Assembly (NCBI RefSeq): GCF_018130385.1
Contig: NZ_JAFCLU010000012.1
Location: forward strand, 166,022-230,021
Reading direction: 5' to 3'
Length of the DNA stretch: 64,000 nucleotides
Source of the DNA: Bradyrhizobium sp. AUGA SZCCT0283
GTDB lineage: Bacteria; Pseudomonadota; Alphaproteobacteria; Rhizobiales; Xanthobacteraceae
Part shown: positions 17,354 through 24,971 of the stretch, piece after piece
Layout: every line of letters starts with the position of its first letter
Numbering within the stretch: position 1 is the first letter of the stretch
Program-made: the position numbers and the translations under genes
The notes under the pieces: generated by a model
What the model saw: the letters and a program-made list of their open reading frames with translations, nothing else
What the model was told of the DNA's origin: nothing
Database searches by the model: none

Positions 17354-18280
17354 TTATTTGTTCAAAAAGTTCAGCGCCAGACCCGGCCGCGCCCAGTCCA
17401 TCGCGATCAGTTCGCCCTTGCCCGACAGCGTGATGTAGGCGGTCTTCAGTTCAGGCCCGCCGAAGGCGATATTGGTGGTGACGCGGTCGCCGGTCGGCAC
17501 CTGCTCTACCAGCGTGCCGTCGGGCGCGATCACGGAGATGCAGCCCGAGACCAGCGTTGCCACGCAGACATTGCCGCCCGCCTCCACCGCCATCGAATCG
17601 AACATCTGGTAGCCACCGAGCCCCGCGATCGGCTTGCCACGCTCGCCGCGATAAATCACGTCGCGCGGCTTGATGGTGCCGGGCTCGGCGATTTCATAGG
17701 CCCACAGCCGCGCGGTCGGCGTCTCCGCGATGTAGACCGTCTTCTCGTCCGGCGACAGGCCGATGCCGTTGGCGGGCAGCACGCCGTGCACGGCCTCGAC
17801 GATCTCCTTCATGCCGGGCTTCACGTAATAGAACGCACCGACATCCATCTCGCGGGCGCGGCGCTTGCCGAGGTCGGAGAACCACAGGCCGCCGTGTCTG
17901 TCGAACACCAGGTCGTTGGGGCCGCGCAGGGCGTGCTCGCCGCATTTGTCGACGACGGTCTCGACCTTGCCGCTTTGCAGATCGATCCGCTGGATCGAGC
18001 CGCCGAGATAATCATCGGGCTGCGGTCCCGGCATGATCATCTTGCCGGTGGGGATCCAGCTAAAGCCGCCATTGTTGCAGATGTACATCTTGCCGTCAGG
18101 CCCGAGCGCTGCGCCATTCGGGCCGCCGGGAATTTGCGCGACCACCTCTTTCCGCCCGTCGGGATAAACCCGCGTCAGCCGCTTGCCCCGGATTTCGACC
18201 AGCACCACCGAGCCATCTGGCATCACGACCGGGCCTTCGGGGAACTCCAGATCGGTGGCGAGAACGCGGATATCGGCCAT
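17354..18280 (-). CDS. SMP-30/gluconolactonase-family protein
   Basis: The 308-residue protein shows the six-bladed propeller pattern of the SMP-30/lactonase family: an opening LEFPEGPVVMPDGSVVLVEI with the metal-binding Glu, a middle LRGPNDLVFDRHGGLWFSD with the metal-ligand Asn, and a later NGIGLSPDEKTVYIAET with the catalytic-region Asp. It probably hydrolyses a sugar or other lactone. GGGAGG lies 5 bases before the ATG. It is flanked by a repeat and by a regulator on the same strand. Confidence 0.85.
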   Translation of the reverse strand: MADIRVLATDLEFPEGPVVMPDGSVVLVEIRGKRLTRVYPDGRKEVVAQIPGGPNGAALGPDGKMYICNNGGFSWIPTGKMIMPGPQPDDYLGGSIQRIDLQSGKVETVVDKCGEHALRGPNDLVFDRHGGLWFSDLGKRRAREMDVGAFYYVKPGMKEIVEAVHGVLPANGIGLSPDEKTVYIAETPTARLWAYEIAEPGTIKPRDVIYRGERGKPIAGLGGYQMFDSMAVEAGGNVCVATLVSGCISVIAPDGTLVEQVPTGDRVTTNIAFGGPELKTAYITLSGKGELIAMDWARPGLALNFLNK

Positions 18281-18432
18281 GAATCCTCCCGGGCTTTTCT
18301 TGGGCGCAGGCGGATTTCCAAGCCTATGTCCCCACGCGCAGCAATTTGGTTACGCGTTGTTATGGCAAAGTCGATATCGCTTGCCAAGCAACCGCGGGCA
18401 ATCCCGCGGCGCAGGGCAGCATTGCGGTGATG

Positions 18433-19269
18433 CTATTCCCTCACCGGAATCCAGATCTCCAGCCCGCCATTGCCGGTGGCCGGATCGAAGTTTTCGTCGT
18501 AGCGCTCGAAGTTCGGCGCGTCGGCCGCCTTCATGCCTGAAATCGGCAGCCAGTGATTCCAGATCGTGTTGACGGTGCGGCGGATGGTCGAGATGTGCTC
18601 GGCGTGGGTAAAGACGGCGTATTTCTGTTCGGGAATCCGCACGCGCGCGAACTCGCGCGGCAGGTCGGAAAAGTCCGCGACCTCGACGCCGGCGATGTAG
18701 TCGAAATTGCCGGCATCGTCGCCGTTGCAGCAAACGCCATAGGCGACCTTGCCGATCCGCGCGGGAATGCCGTCGACCTTCTGGTGAAATTGCTGCCACT
18801 GGTTCGGGATTCCGGCACCGCCGTTTTCATGGGTGCAGCGCTCGCCGATGCCGGCGACGAGCAACGGCTTACTGGTTTCGAAACGCGGGGGCTTGAGATT
18901 GTCGAGCAGGGTTGAATCCATGACGATGGGCTCCTGAAGCTTGAGACGATCGAGGCACGTTGCGGCGCGGACCGCCTCGGGCGTGACGCCGAAATGGTCG
19001 CGGAACGCGCGGGTGAAAGCTTCGTGAGAGCTGTAGTCCGCGTCCAGCGCGAGGCTGAGAATATCGGGCGCGCCTGCCGCGAGCGCCTGCGCCGCCTTGC
19101 TGAGTCGGCGGGCACGCACATAGCGCATGACCGAAAACCCGGTGGCCGCGGCAAACGCCCTCACCATGTGGAAGCGAGAGACGCCGGCAACGCCGGCGAT
19201 CTCATCAAGCGTCAACGGCTTGGCGAGATGGCTTTCGATATACCAGAGCGCTTTCTGGGCCGGATTCAT
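18433..19269 (-). CDS. AraC-family regulator with GyrI-like effector domain
   Basis: The 278-residue protein has two N-terminal AraC helix-turn-helix units (LTLDEIAGVAGVSRFHMVRAFAAATG and DYSSHEAFTRAFRDHFGVTPEAVR) and a C-terminal GyrI-like/SOUL-fold domain that binds hydrophobic ligands. Rob, BmrR and similar regulators use this module to sense drugs or other lipophilic compounds. It is divergent from the enolase-superfamily gene at 19389 with 119 bases between, so it may regulate that gene and itself; the effector is unknown. Confidence 0.85.
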   Translation of the reverse strand: MNPAQKALWYIESHLAKPLTLDEIAGVAGVSRFHMVRAFAAATGFSVMRYVRARRLSKAAQALAAGAPDILSLALDADYSSHEAFTRAFRDHFGVTPEAVRAATCLDRLKLQEPIVMDSTLLDNLKPPRFETSKPLLVAGIGERCTHENGGAGIPNQWQQFHQKVDGIPARIGKVAYGVCCNGDDAGNFDYIAGVEVADFSDLPREFARVRIPEQKYAVFTHAEHISTIRRTVNTIWNHWLPISGMKAADAPNFERYDENFDPATGNGGLEIWIPVRE

Positions 19270-19388
19270 GACTGACTGCCTTCATGCGAAGCAACCGCAT
19301 CATGCTCTGATGCTACGCGCTTCATTTGACAGTCCTTGCTCTCGGTTCCTGCCGCTGACAATGTATCGGAGCGCGATGGGAGGGAACC

Positions 19389-20495
19389 ATGTTGATCACC
19401 AATGTCCGGGCGCACCATATCCGCATTCCCTATGACGCGGGGGTCGCGAGTTTCAGGCAGGGCGCTGCTTCCATCGCAGCGCTGGAAATCGTCATGGTCG
19501 AGGTTTCCACCGATGCCGGCATCACCGGCTGGGGCGATGCCTTTGCCTATGTCTGCCCGCGGACGACTTATACCGCGATCGAGGAAATGATTGCGCCGCA
19601 GGCGCAGGGCCTGCAAGTCCCCGGCGCGGCTGATATTCCCGCCTTCATGGAACAGATCCAGCGCAACCTGCATCTGTTCGGCCGCTATGGCATCACCATG
19701 TTCGCGATATCGGCGCTCGATATCGCCTTGTGGGACCTCGCCGCCAAGGCGAAGGGCGTGCCGTTGCATCGGCTGATCGGCGAGGCCAGGCGCACGCGGA
19801 TTCCCGCCTACGCAAGCCTGCTGCGGATCGGCAAACCCGAATTGATTGCAGGCGAATGCGAGACCGCGCTGCGGCGAGGCTACAAGGCGATCAAATTGCA
19901 TGAGACCACAACGCCTGCGGTATTTGCCGCGCGGCAAGCGATCGGTCCCGGCATTCCGCTGATGGTCGACCTGAACTGTCCACTGGATGGCGACGCCGCG
20001 ATCGCATTCGCGCATTCCTGCCGGAACGCTGCGCCGATGTTCCTCGAGGAGCCGGTCTGGCCGCCGGAAGATTTTGCAACGCTCGCCGAAGTGCGAACCA
20101 AGGGCGGGCTCGACGTTGCGGCCGGCGAGAACGCCTGCACGGTTCATCAGTTCAGACAGATGATGAAGGCCGGAGCGGTAAGCCATGCGCAACCCTCTGT
20201 CATCAAGGTTGGCGGCATCACCGAATATCTCAGGGTTGTCGCATTGGCCGACGAACTCGGGGTCAGGCTTGCGCCGCATTCGCCCTATTTCGGGCCGGGC
20301 TTGCTGGCGACGCTGCAATTGATGTCGCTGCGCGACGACGCAACCTTCGTCGAGGTGTTTTACATGAAGCGCGCCGCATGCCTGTGGCGCGGTCGCATCG
20401 ACGTCGATGCCAACGGCGATGTCGAGGTCCCGCAGGGGCCCGGCCTTGGCTATGAACCGGACAAGGCCGTGATGGAGCAATACCGCGTGTCGTGA
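19389..20495 (+). CDS. Mandelate racemase/muconate lactonising family enzyme
   Basis: The 368-residue enolase-superfamily protein has metal ligands Asp194 (VDLN), Glu220 (FLEEP) and Glu247 (AAGEN). The acid/base position on the second strand reads AIKLHE (Lys169-Leu-His171), so the usual KxK is KxH. A His277 sits in LAPHSPYFGPG near the end. The superfamily abstracts a proton next to a carboxylate for racemisation, cycloisomerisation or sugar-acid dehydration; the reaction here is not assignable. GGGAGG lies just before the ATG. Divergent from an AraC regulator. Confidence 0.85.
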   Translation: MLITNVRAHHIRIPYDAGVASFRQGAASIAALEIVMVEVSTDAGITGWGDAFAYVCPRTTYTAIEEMIAPQAQGLQVPGAADIPAFMEQIQRNLHLFGRYGITMFAISALDIALWDLAAKAKGVPLHRLIGEARRTRIPAYASLLRIGKPELIAGECETALRRGYKAIKLHETTTPAVFAARQAIGPGIPLMVDLNCPLDGDAAIAFAHSCRNAAPMFLEEPVWPPEDFATLAEVRTKGGLDVAAGENACTVHQFRQMMKAGAVSHAQPSVIKVGGITEYLRVVALADELGVRLAPHSPYFGPGLLATLQLMSLRDDATFVEVFYMKRAACLWRGRIDVDANGDVEVPQGPGLGYEPDKAVMEQYRVS

Positions 20496-20510
20496 CCGCG
20501 GGACGGGACG

Positions 20511-20900
20511 CTACTTCGTGCCGTCCTTTGCCGGCGCGGCATCCTTTGTCGCAGGCGCGGCATCCTTCGCGGCAGGCGCTGCGGCCTTCTTCGCATCTTC
20601 CGCGGCCTTGTTCTGCGCCGCCTGCTCGCTGACGAGCTTCTGCAAGCCAATGACCGCGCCCTTCAGCGCCTCGATCTGCCGGTTCGCCGCGTCGATCTTT
20701 TGCTGATGATCCGTTGTCAGCTTGGTGATCGTCTTCTGCAGGAAGTCGACATTGCTCTGCAGGCAAGAGGTGCGCCGCTCCATGGTCTTTTCGACGGTGC
20801 AGATCTCGATGCCGGGAACGTCCTGCGCGTGAACGGTCGCTGGCCATGAGGCCATCAGCGCGAAAGCGACGAAGGTGATCCTGGCCATCGGGGCAATCAT
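20511..20900 (-). CDS. Secreted coiled-coil protein with Ala/Lys-rich tail
   Basis: I start at the ATG at 20900, which has GAGG seven bases upstream; the 129-residue product has a signal peptide ending near TVHAQ. Mature protein: a short segment with two Cys (EICTVEKTMERRTSCLQSN), a predicted coiled coil (FLQKTITKLTTDHQQKIDAA and onward), and a repetitive tail with AAPA-TKDAAPA units. No family function known to me; periplasmic location is expected. Convergent with the preceding enolase-superfamily gene. Confidence 0.7.
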   Translation of the reverse strand: MIAPMARITFVAFALMASWPATVHAQDVPGIEICTVEKTMERRTSCLQSNVDFLQKTITKLTTDHQQKIDAANRQIEALKGAVIGLQKLVSEQAAQNKAAEDAKKAAAPAAKDAAPATKDAAPAKDGTK

Positions 20901-21096
20901 CAAAAATCCTCGTTTCAAAAGCGTCTGGCGCACGGGGACATCCATCACGGCAATTTGCACGAAGCAGACCCCCGACCCCACTGATACCATACTGATACCT
21001 CATTCAGGCGTTGTGCTTCACCCCGTTAACGGTGGATGGATTTAGCCGCGAACCTCAAGCCGGTGTTTGCCGGCGGCGGCAGTGGAGATTGAGCGT

Positions 21097-21330
21097 ATGG
21101 CAACGCGTGAAAAACGGCTGGCGCAGTTCGACGGGAATGGGGCTCCGCCGCCGAACCAGCCGGTGGAAGTTCTTTGCGAAGATCACAGCGGAACCTATCA
21201 ACTGCCCTTTGCCTGCCGCTGGATCGATGGTCAATGGCGCAACGACAGAACCGGCGGCATGGTCGAGGCCACGGTGGTTGGCTGGAGGCTGCCACGCGCC
21301 CGACCTGAAAATGCCGCGGACAGAGCCTGA
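21097..21330 (+). CDS. Hypothetical protein, 77 residues
   Basis: A short cytoplasmic-looking protein starting MATREKRLAQFDGNGAPP and containing a Trp-rich core (CRWIDGQWRNDRTGGMVEATVVGWR). GGAG lies 9 bases before the ATG. The balanced composition and GC-rich third positions support coding. I recognise no domain. The 226 bases after it, up to the convergent cupin gene, hold nothing I can identify. Confidence 0.5.
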   Translation: MATREKRLAQFDGNGAPPPNQPVEVLCEDHSGTYQLPFACRWIDGQWRNDRTGGMVEATVVGWRLPRARPENAADRA

Positions 21331-21556
21331 CGAGCCGCGCATTGTGCCAGAATGCGACGGAACCGCGCGTGATCTTTACGTTCGGAACGGCGATGGAACG
21401 AATCGCGCCCGAATCACTGATTCAGCGCCGTACTCCGTTGTTCACGGCTAGATGTCGTCCGCAATCCGAGGCGGCGCACCACATCCAGCACCACAACAAT
21501 CGGCCGCAGCCAGCGGCCGACGACAAAGGTTAATTCCTCGGGGGACGACATGGCCG

Positions 21557-21991
21557 TCAGTTCCAGGGCGTCGGCGGCGGCACCTTGTCGACGGCCGGCG
21601 GCACGTCGACGGTCTTGAAATCGGCCGGGCTGACGATCTCAAGGTACTCCATGTCCTCCGAGTAGTCGTACAGGTAATGCGTGATGCCGGGTCGCTGGTG
21701 GACGACGTCGCCGGCCTGCACCAGGGTCGACTTGTCCTCATACATGAAGCGCGCCCAGCCCTTGGTCATGATCACGATCTGGAATTCGCATTCGTGCTTG
21801 TGCCAGCCGGTGCCCTCCTCGGGCGGCAAATCGGGATTGGCCTTGACCAGATGGCAGATCACCTGCCCGCCGGTGGCGTCGGCGATGCCGAGATCGCGAT
21901 ACAGGAAGAAGTCGCGCAGACCACCCTCCTTGAATTCGGTATCGCCGGGTTTGACGTGAGAGAATTTGCTGACGACAGCCTGCTTGTTCAT
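21557..21991 (-). CDS. Cupin-domain protein
   Basis: A 144-residue single-domain cupin. Motif 1 is GTGWHKHECEFQIVIMTKG with the metal-binding His-x-His and Glu, and motif 2 is AGDVVHQRPGITHYLYDYSED. Start at 21991 is set by GGAGG five bases upstream. Such small cupins are often dioxygenases, isomerases or ligand sensors; no substrate can be inferred, and no obvious partner gene is adjacent. Confidence 0.82.
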   Translation of the reverse strand: MNKQAVVSKFSHVKPGDTEFKEGGLRDFFLYRDLGIADATGGQVICHLVKANPDLPPEEGTGWHKHECEFQIVIMTKGWARFMYEDKSTLVQAGDVVHQRPGITHYLYDYSEDMEYLEIVSPADFKTVDVPPAVDKVPPPTPWN

Positions 21992-22297
21992 TGAAGCCTC
22001 CACGGTTCGCGTTGCGGGAGCGCGACCAGGCGAAGGCGTCCAAATTTTTGGCAGCGTCGCATCGTCGCGTTCACGGCTGCATGTTGCTATGCGAAATCCG
22101 CGCCACGCCCGCTGCAGTGCGGCGATCGCGCCGGCAGCGGTGCACCGAACCGATTGGCCGCAGGCAGGAATCCGGTTTCAGCGGCCTGTGAAAGATGGCC
22201 AATGCACGGGCGCACGCTGCGCGCGGCTGGCACCGGCTTGAGCAAGGCCTGCCCGTTGCCTGAGCCCTTCAAGCGGGCAAGACCCCGCCAGGCTTGC
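21992..22297. other. Intergenic stretch without identified content
   Basis: 306 bases between the cupin and GST genes. Open frames here have the composition of frame shadows and lack ribosome sites. No terminator or repeat stands out. The part next to the cupin gene should contain its promoter. Confidence 0.4.
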
Positions 22298-22951
22298 CTA
22301 ATATTCGACCTCGAGCTCTTCGATATCGGCGGGCTCGGCCTTGGCGGCCTCGATCCATTCCTGCATCTCGGGCATCGCCATGATGGTGCTGGCGTAGGCC
22401 GCGAGCCTGGGTTCGAGCTTCACGTCATAGGTCATGAAGCGGGTAACGACGGGCGCGTACATCGCATCGGCCATGGTGCGCTCGCCGAACAGGAACGGGC
22501 CGCCGGACTCCGCGAGGCATTCGCGCCAGATCGTACAGACCCGGTCGATATCGGCCTGCGCGCGCGACCAGATCTTGAAGCCGGGGAAATAGCCCTTCAG
22601 GTTGACCGGCAGCGAGGCGCGCAGCGTGGTGAAGCCCGAATGGATTTCGCCACAGATCGAGCGGCAATGAGCGCGCTGGATACGGTCGGCCGGCAGCAGG
22701 CCGGCGTCCGGCATGACCTCGTTGAGGTATTCCGCGATCGCCAGCGTATCCCAGATGGTGGCGCCGTCATGGCGCAGGCACGGCACCAGGATCGACGACG
22801 ACAGCAGCAGGATTTCCGCCCGGGCCGACGCATCGTCGGGAGCGGTAACGACCTTCTCGAATTCCAGCCCTGAGAATTTCGCGAGCAGCCAGCCGCGTAG
22901 CGACCAGGACGAGTAATTCTTGCTGGAGATGGTCAGTGTGGTCTTCGCCAT
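22298..22951 (-). CDS. Glutathione S-transferase family protein
   Basis: The 217-residue protein begins LTISSKNYSSWSLRGWLLAK, an N-terminal thioredoxin-like GST domain in which the SSWS segment supplies the likely catalytic Ser, followed by a conserved ILVPCLRHDGATIWDTLAIAEYLNE glutathione-binding region, and an all-helical C-terminal domain. It conjugates or reduces electrophiles with glutathione. GGGAAGG lies 5 bases before the ATG. Monocistronic as far as visible. Confidence 0.88.
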   Translation of the reverse strand: MAKTTLTISSKNYSSWSLRGWLLAKFSGLEFEKVVTAPDDASARAEILLLSSSILVPCLRHDGATIWDTLAIAEYLNEVMPDAGLLPADRIQRAHCRSICGEIHSGFTTLRASLPVNLKGYFPGFKIWSRAQADIDRVCTIWRECLAESGGPFLFGERTMADAMYAPVVTRFMTYDVKLEPRLAAYASTIMAMPEMQEWIEAAKAEPADIEELEVEY

Positions 22952-23128
22952 ATGGCCTTCCCTCGAACCCCCAAAACGCCTCCGCGCCGGTATGAACGGC
23001 CGACCGCGCCGCCGCCCAATAGCTGTGCGCCGGGCATTTTACGCAGCAAGCCACGTGCCAGTTTTAGAGGCGGCCAGGCCGGCTCTGGCGTCGATATTGC
23101 ATGGCCCTTGGGACAGGGGCTGATGTGA

Positions 23129-24352
23129 ATGATGTCAATGATGTACCAAGCCTATCAGAACCACATGGACCTGACGTCACCATGGCGGACCGGGGCTGCG
23201 GCGGGGCTGAAATATCTCAATCTGGTGCCGCAGGGCGTCTCCGACAGGTTATTTGGCCGGCTCGCCGCTTCGCTCGAATTGATCTCGCGCTCCTCCCTCA
23301 CCTATGCGCGGCCTGCCTACGGCATCGACCGGATACTGGTCGGCAATCAGGAGCTGGAGGTAACCGAGGAGGTTACCTTCGCCACCCCGTTCGGCTCGCT
23401 GCTGCATTTCAAGAAGGAGAATTCGCCGGAGCAGCCGCGGCTGTTGCTGGTGGCGCCGATGTCCGGCCATTTCGCCACCCTGTTGCGCAGCACCGTCAAG
23501 ACGCTGCTGCAGGACCACGACGTCTACATCACCGACTGGCATAACCCGCGCGACATTCCGCTTCATGCCGGCCGCTTCGGGCTGGAGGATTACACCGACC
23601 ATTTGATCACCTTCCTCGACAAGATCGGCCCGCGCGCGCACATGGTGGCGATCTGCCAGCCCTCGGTCTCCGCGCTGGCTGCCGCCGCCGTCATGTCGGA
23701 GGACAACCACCCCGCCCGTCCGGCGACGCTGACCCTGATGGCCGGGCCGATCGATACGCGGATCCAGCCGACCAAGGTCAACGAGTTCGCCAAGAGCAAG
23801 CCGATCAACTGGTTCGAAAAAAACCTGATCAACTACGTGCCGGTGCAATGCAAGGGCGCGTTCCGCAAGGTCTATCCCGGCTTCGTGCAGCTCACCGCTT
23901 TCGTGTCGATGAATCTCGAGCGCCATATCAAGCAGCACATCGACCTCGCCAATCACCTGGCCAAGGGCGAGAAGGAGAAGGCTGAGATCATCAAGACCTT
24001 CTACGACGAATATTTTGCCGTGATGGACCTGCCCGCGGAATTCTACATCGAGACCGTGCGCGACGTGTTTCAGGAGCATCTGTTGCCGCAAGGCAAGCTG
24101 ATGCATCGCAGCCGGCCGGTGAACCCAGCCTCGATCCGGCGCATGGGCCTGATGACGGTGGAGGGCGAAAAGGACGACATCTGCTCGATCGGGCAGACGC
24201 TGGCGGCGCAGGACCTCTGCACCGGCGTGCGCGCCTATCGCAAGGTGCACCACATGCAGGCCGGCGTCGGCCATTACGGCGTGTTTTCCGGGAAGCGCTG
24301 GAACAACGAGATCTATCCGCTGCTGCGGGATTTCGTGCACGTGAATTCGTGA
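23129..24352 (+). CDS. phaZ: Intracellular polyhydroxyalkanoate depolymerase
   Basis: The 407-residue protein matches the intracellular PHB depolymerase family: LLLVAPMSGHFATLLRSTV in the first third, DWHNPRDIPLHAGRFGL, the nucleophile elbow AICQPSVSAL with Cys as active-site residue in place of the lipase Ser, and GVGHYGVFSGKRWNNEIYP with the catalytic His near the end. It degrades stored PHB granules. It is intact; a second, internally deleted copy lies at 30880-31162. Start is one of two adjacent ATGs; 23129 is taken. Confidence 0.92.
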   Translation: MMSMMYQAYQNHMDLTSPWRTGAAAGLKYLNLVPQGVSDRLFGRLAASLELISRSSLTYARPAYGIDRILVGNQELEVTEEVTFATPFGSLLHFKKENSPEQPRLLLVAPMSGHFATLLRSTVKTLLQDHDVYITDWHNPRDIPLHAGRFGLEDYTDHLITFLDKIGPRAHMVAICQPSVSALAAAAVMSEDNHPARPATLTLMAGPIDTRIQPTKVNEFAKSKPINWFEKNLINYVPVQCKGAFRKVYPGFVQLTAFVSMNLERHIKQHIDLANHLAKGEKEKAEIIKTFYDEYFAVMDLPAEFYIETVRDVFQEHLLPQGKLMHRSRPVNPASIRRMGLMTVEGEKDDICSIGQTLAAQDLCTGVRAYRKVHHMQAGVGHYGVFSGKRWNNEIYPLLRDFVHVNS

Positions 24353-24550
24353 TGTTTCCGTCGTCCTGCCGGGATGGTCCAAAGTACTAGGCCTCCCGGG
24401 CTGGCAGCGACAGCGGGGAGCGAAGATCGGGGACGCTGATTTGTTCATGCTGGGGGTACTGGGGCAGAGCCCTCGTGCCCTCGGGATGAGAGTTATCGCA
24501 CCGCGACTCCTTGCTCTTTGCGCGGTGGATGGAAGCCACGTGGCCGAGAC

Positions 24551-24858
24551 CTGTCACTCGCGGTCGGTCGGCTCGGTCGCGGGCTTCATCGGTGCGATCA
24601 CCGCGTGCTGCTGGTGCGCTATGGGGCGCATTTCATTCCAGCCGCCATCGCCCTGCCTCGCGCTCGGTACCCTGATCGGTGCGGCGCAGGGCTACTGGGT
24701 GGCCTATTTCAAGATTCCGTCCTTCATCGTCACGCCGGCCGGCATCCAAGGGGCTGGCGCTCGCCGTGCTGCAAGACCGGTCGGCCAGTCCGATCTCGCC
24801 GACTTTTCAGAAGCTCTCCTCCGGCTTCATTCCGAAACTGTTCTCCGACGCCGGCAAG
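24551..24858 (+). pseudogene. Frameshifted remnant of a sugar ABC transporter permease (XylH/MmsB type)
   Basis: Reading in three frames in turn gives pieces of one protein: SVGSVAGFIGAI, then VRYGAHFIPAAIAL, then LGTLIGAAQGYWVAYFKIPSFIVT, then KGLALAVLQDRS followed by PTFQKLSSGFIPKLFSDAG. These are the consecutive segments expected of a monosaccharide ABC permease, broken by at least two frameshifts and truncated at both ends. It sits in the 619-base gap between phaZ and the large orphan gene, which otherwise holds nothing recognisable. Confidence 0.75.
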
Positions 24859-24971
24859 CAAGGGCGCGCCGCTCGTCCAAGTCGCTCTCGATTTCAAGTT
24901 GCGAAGGTAGCTTTTTCCCGCAAGAGAGAGTATAGGGTTACTTGTTTGTAGGCGGCTCACTGGAGGCCAGC

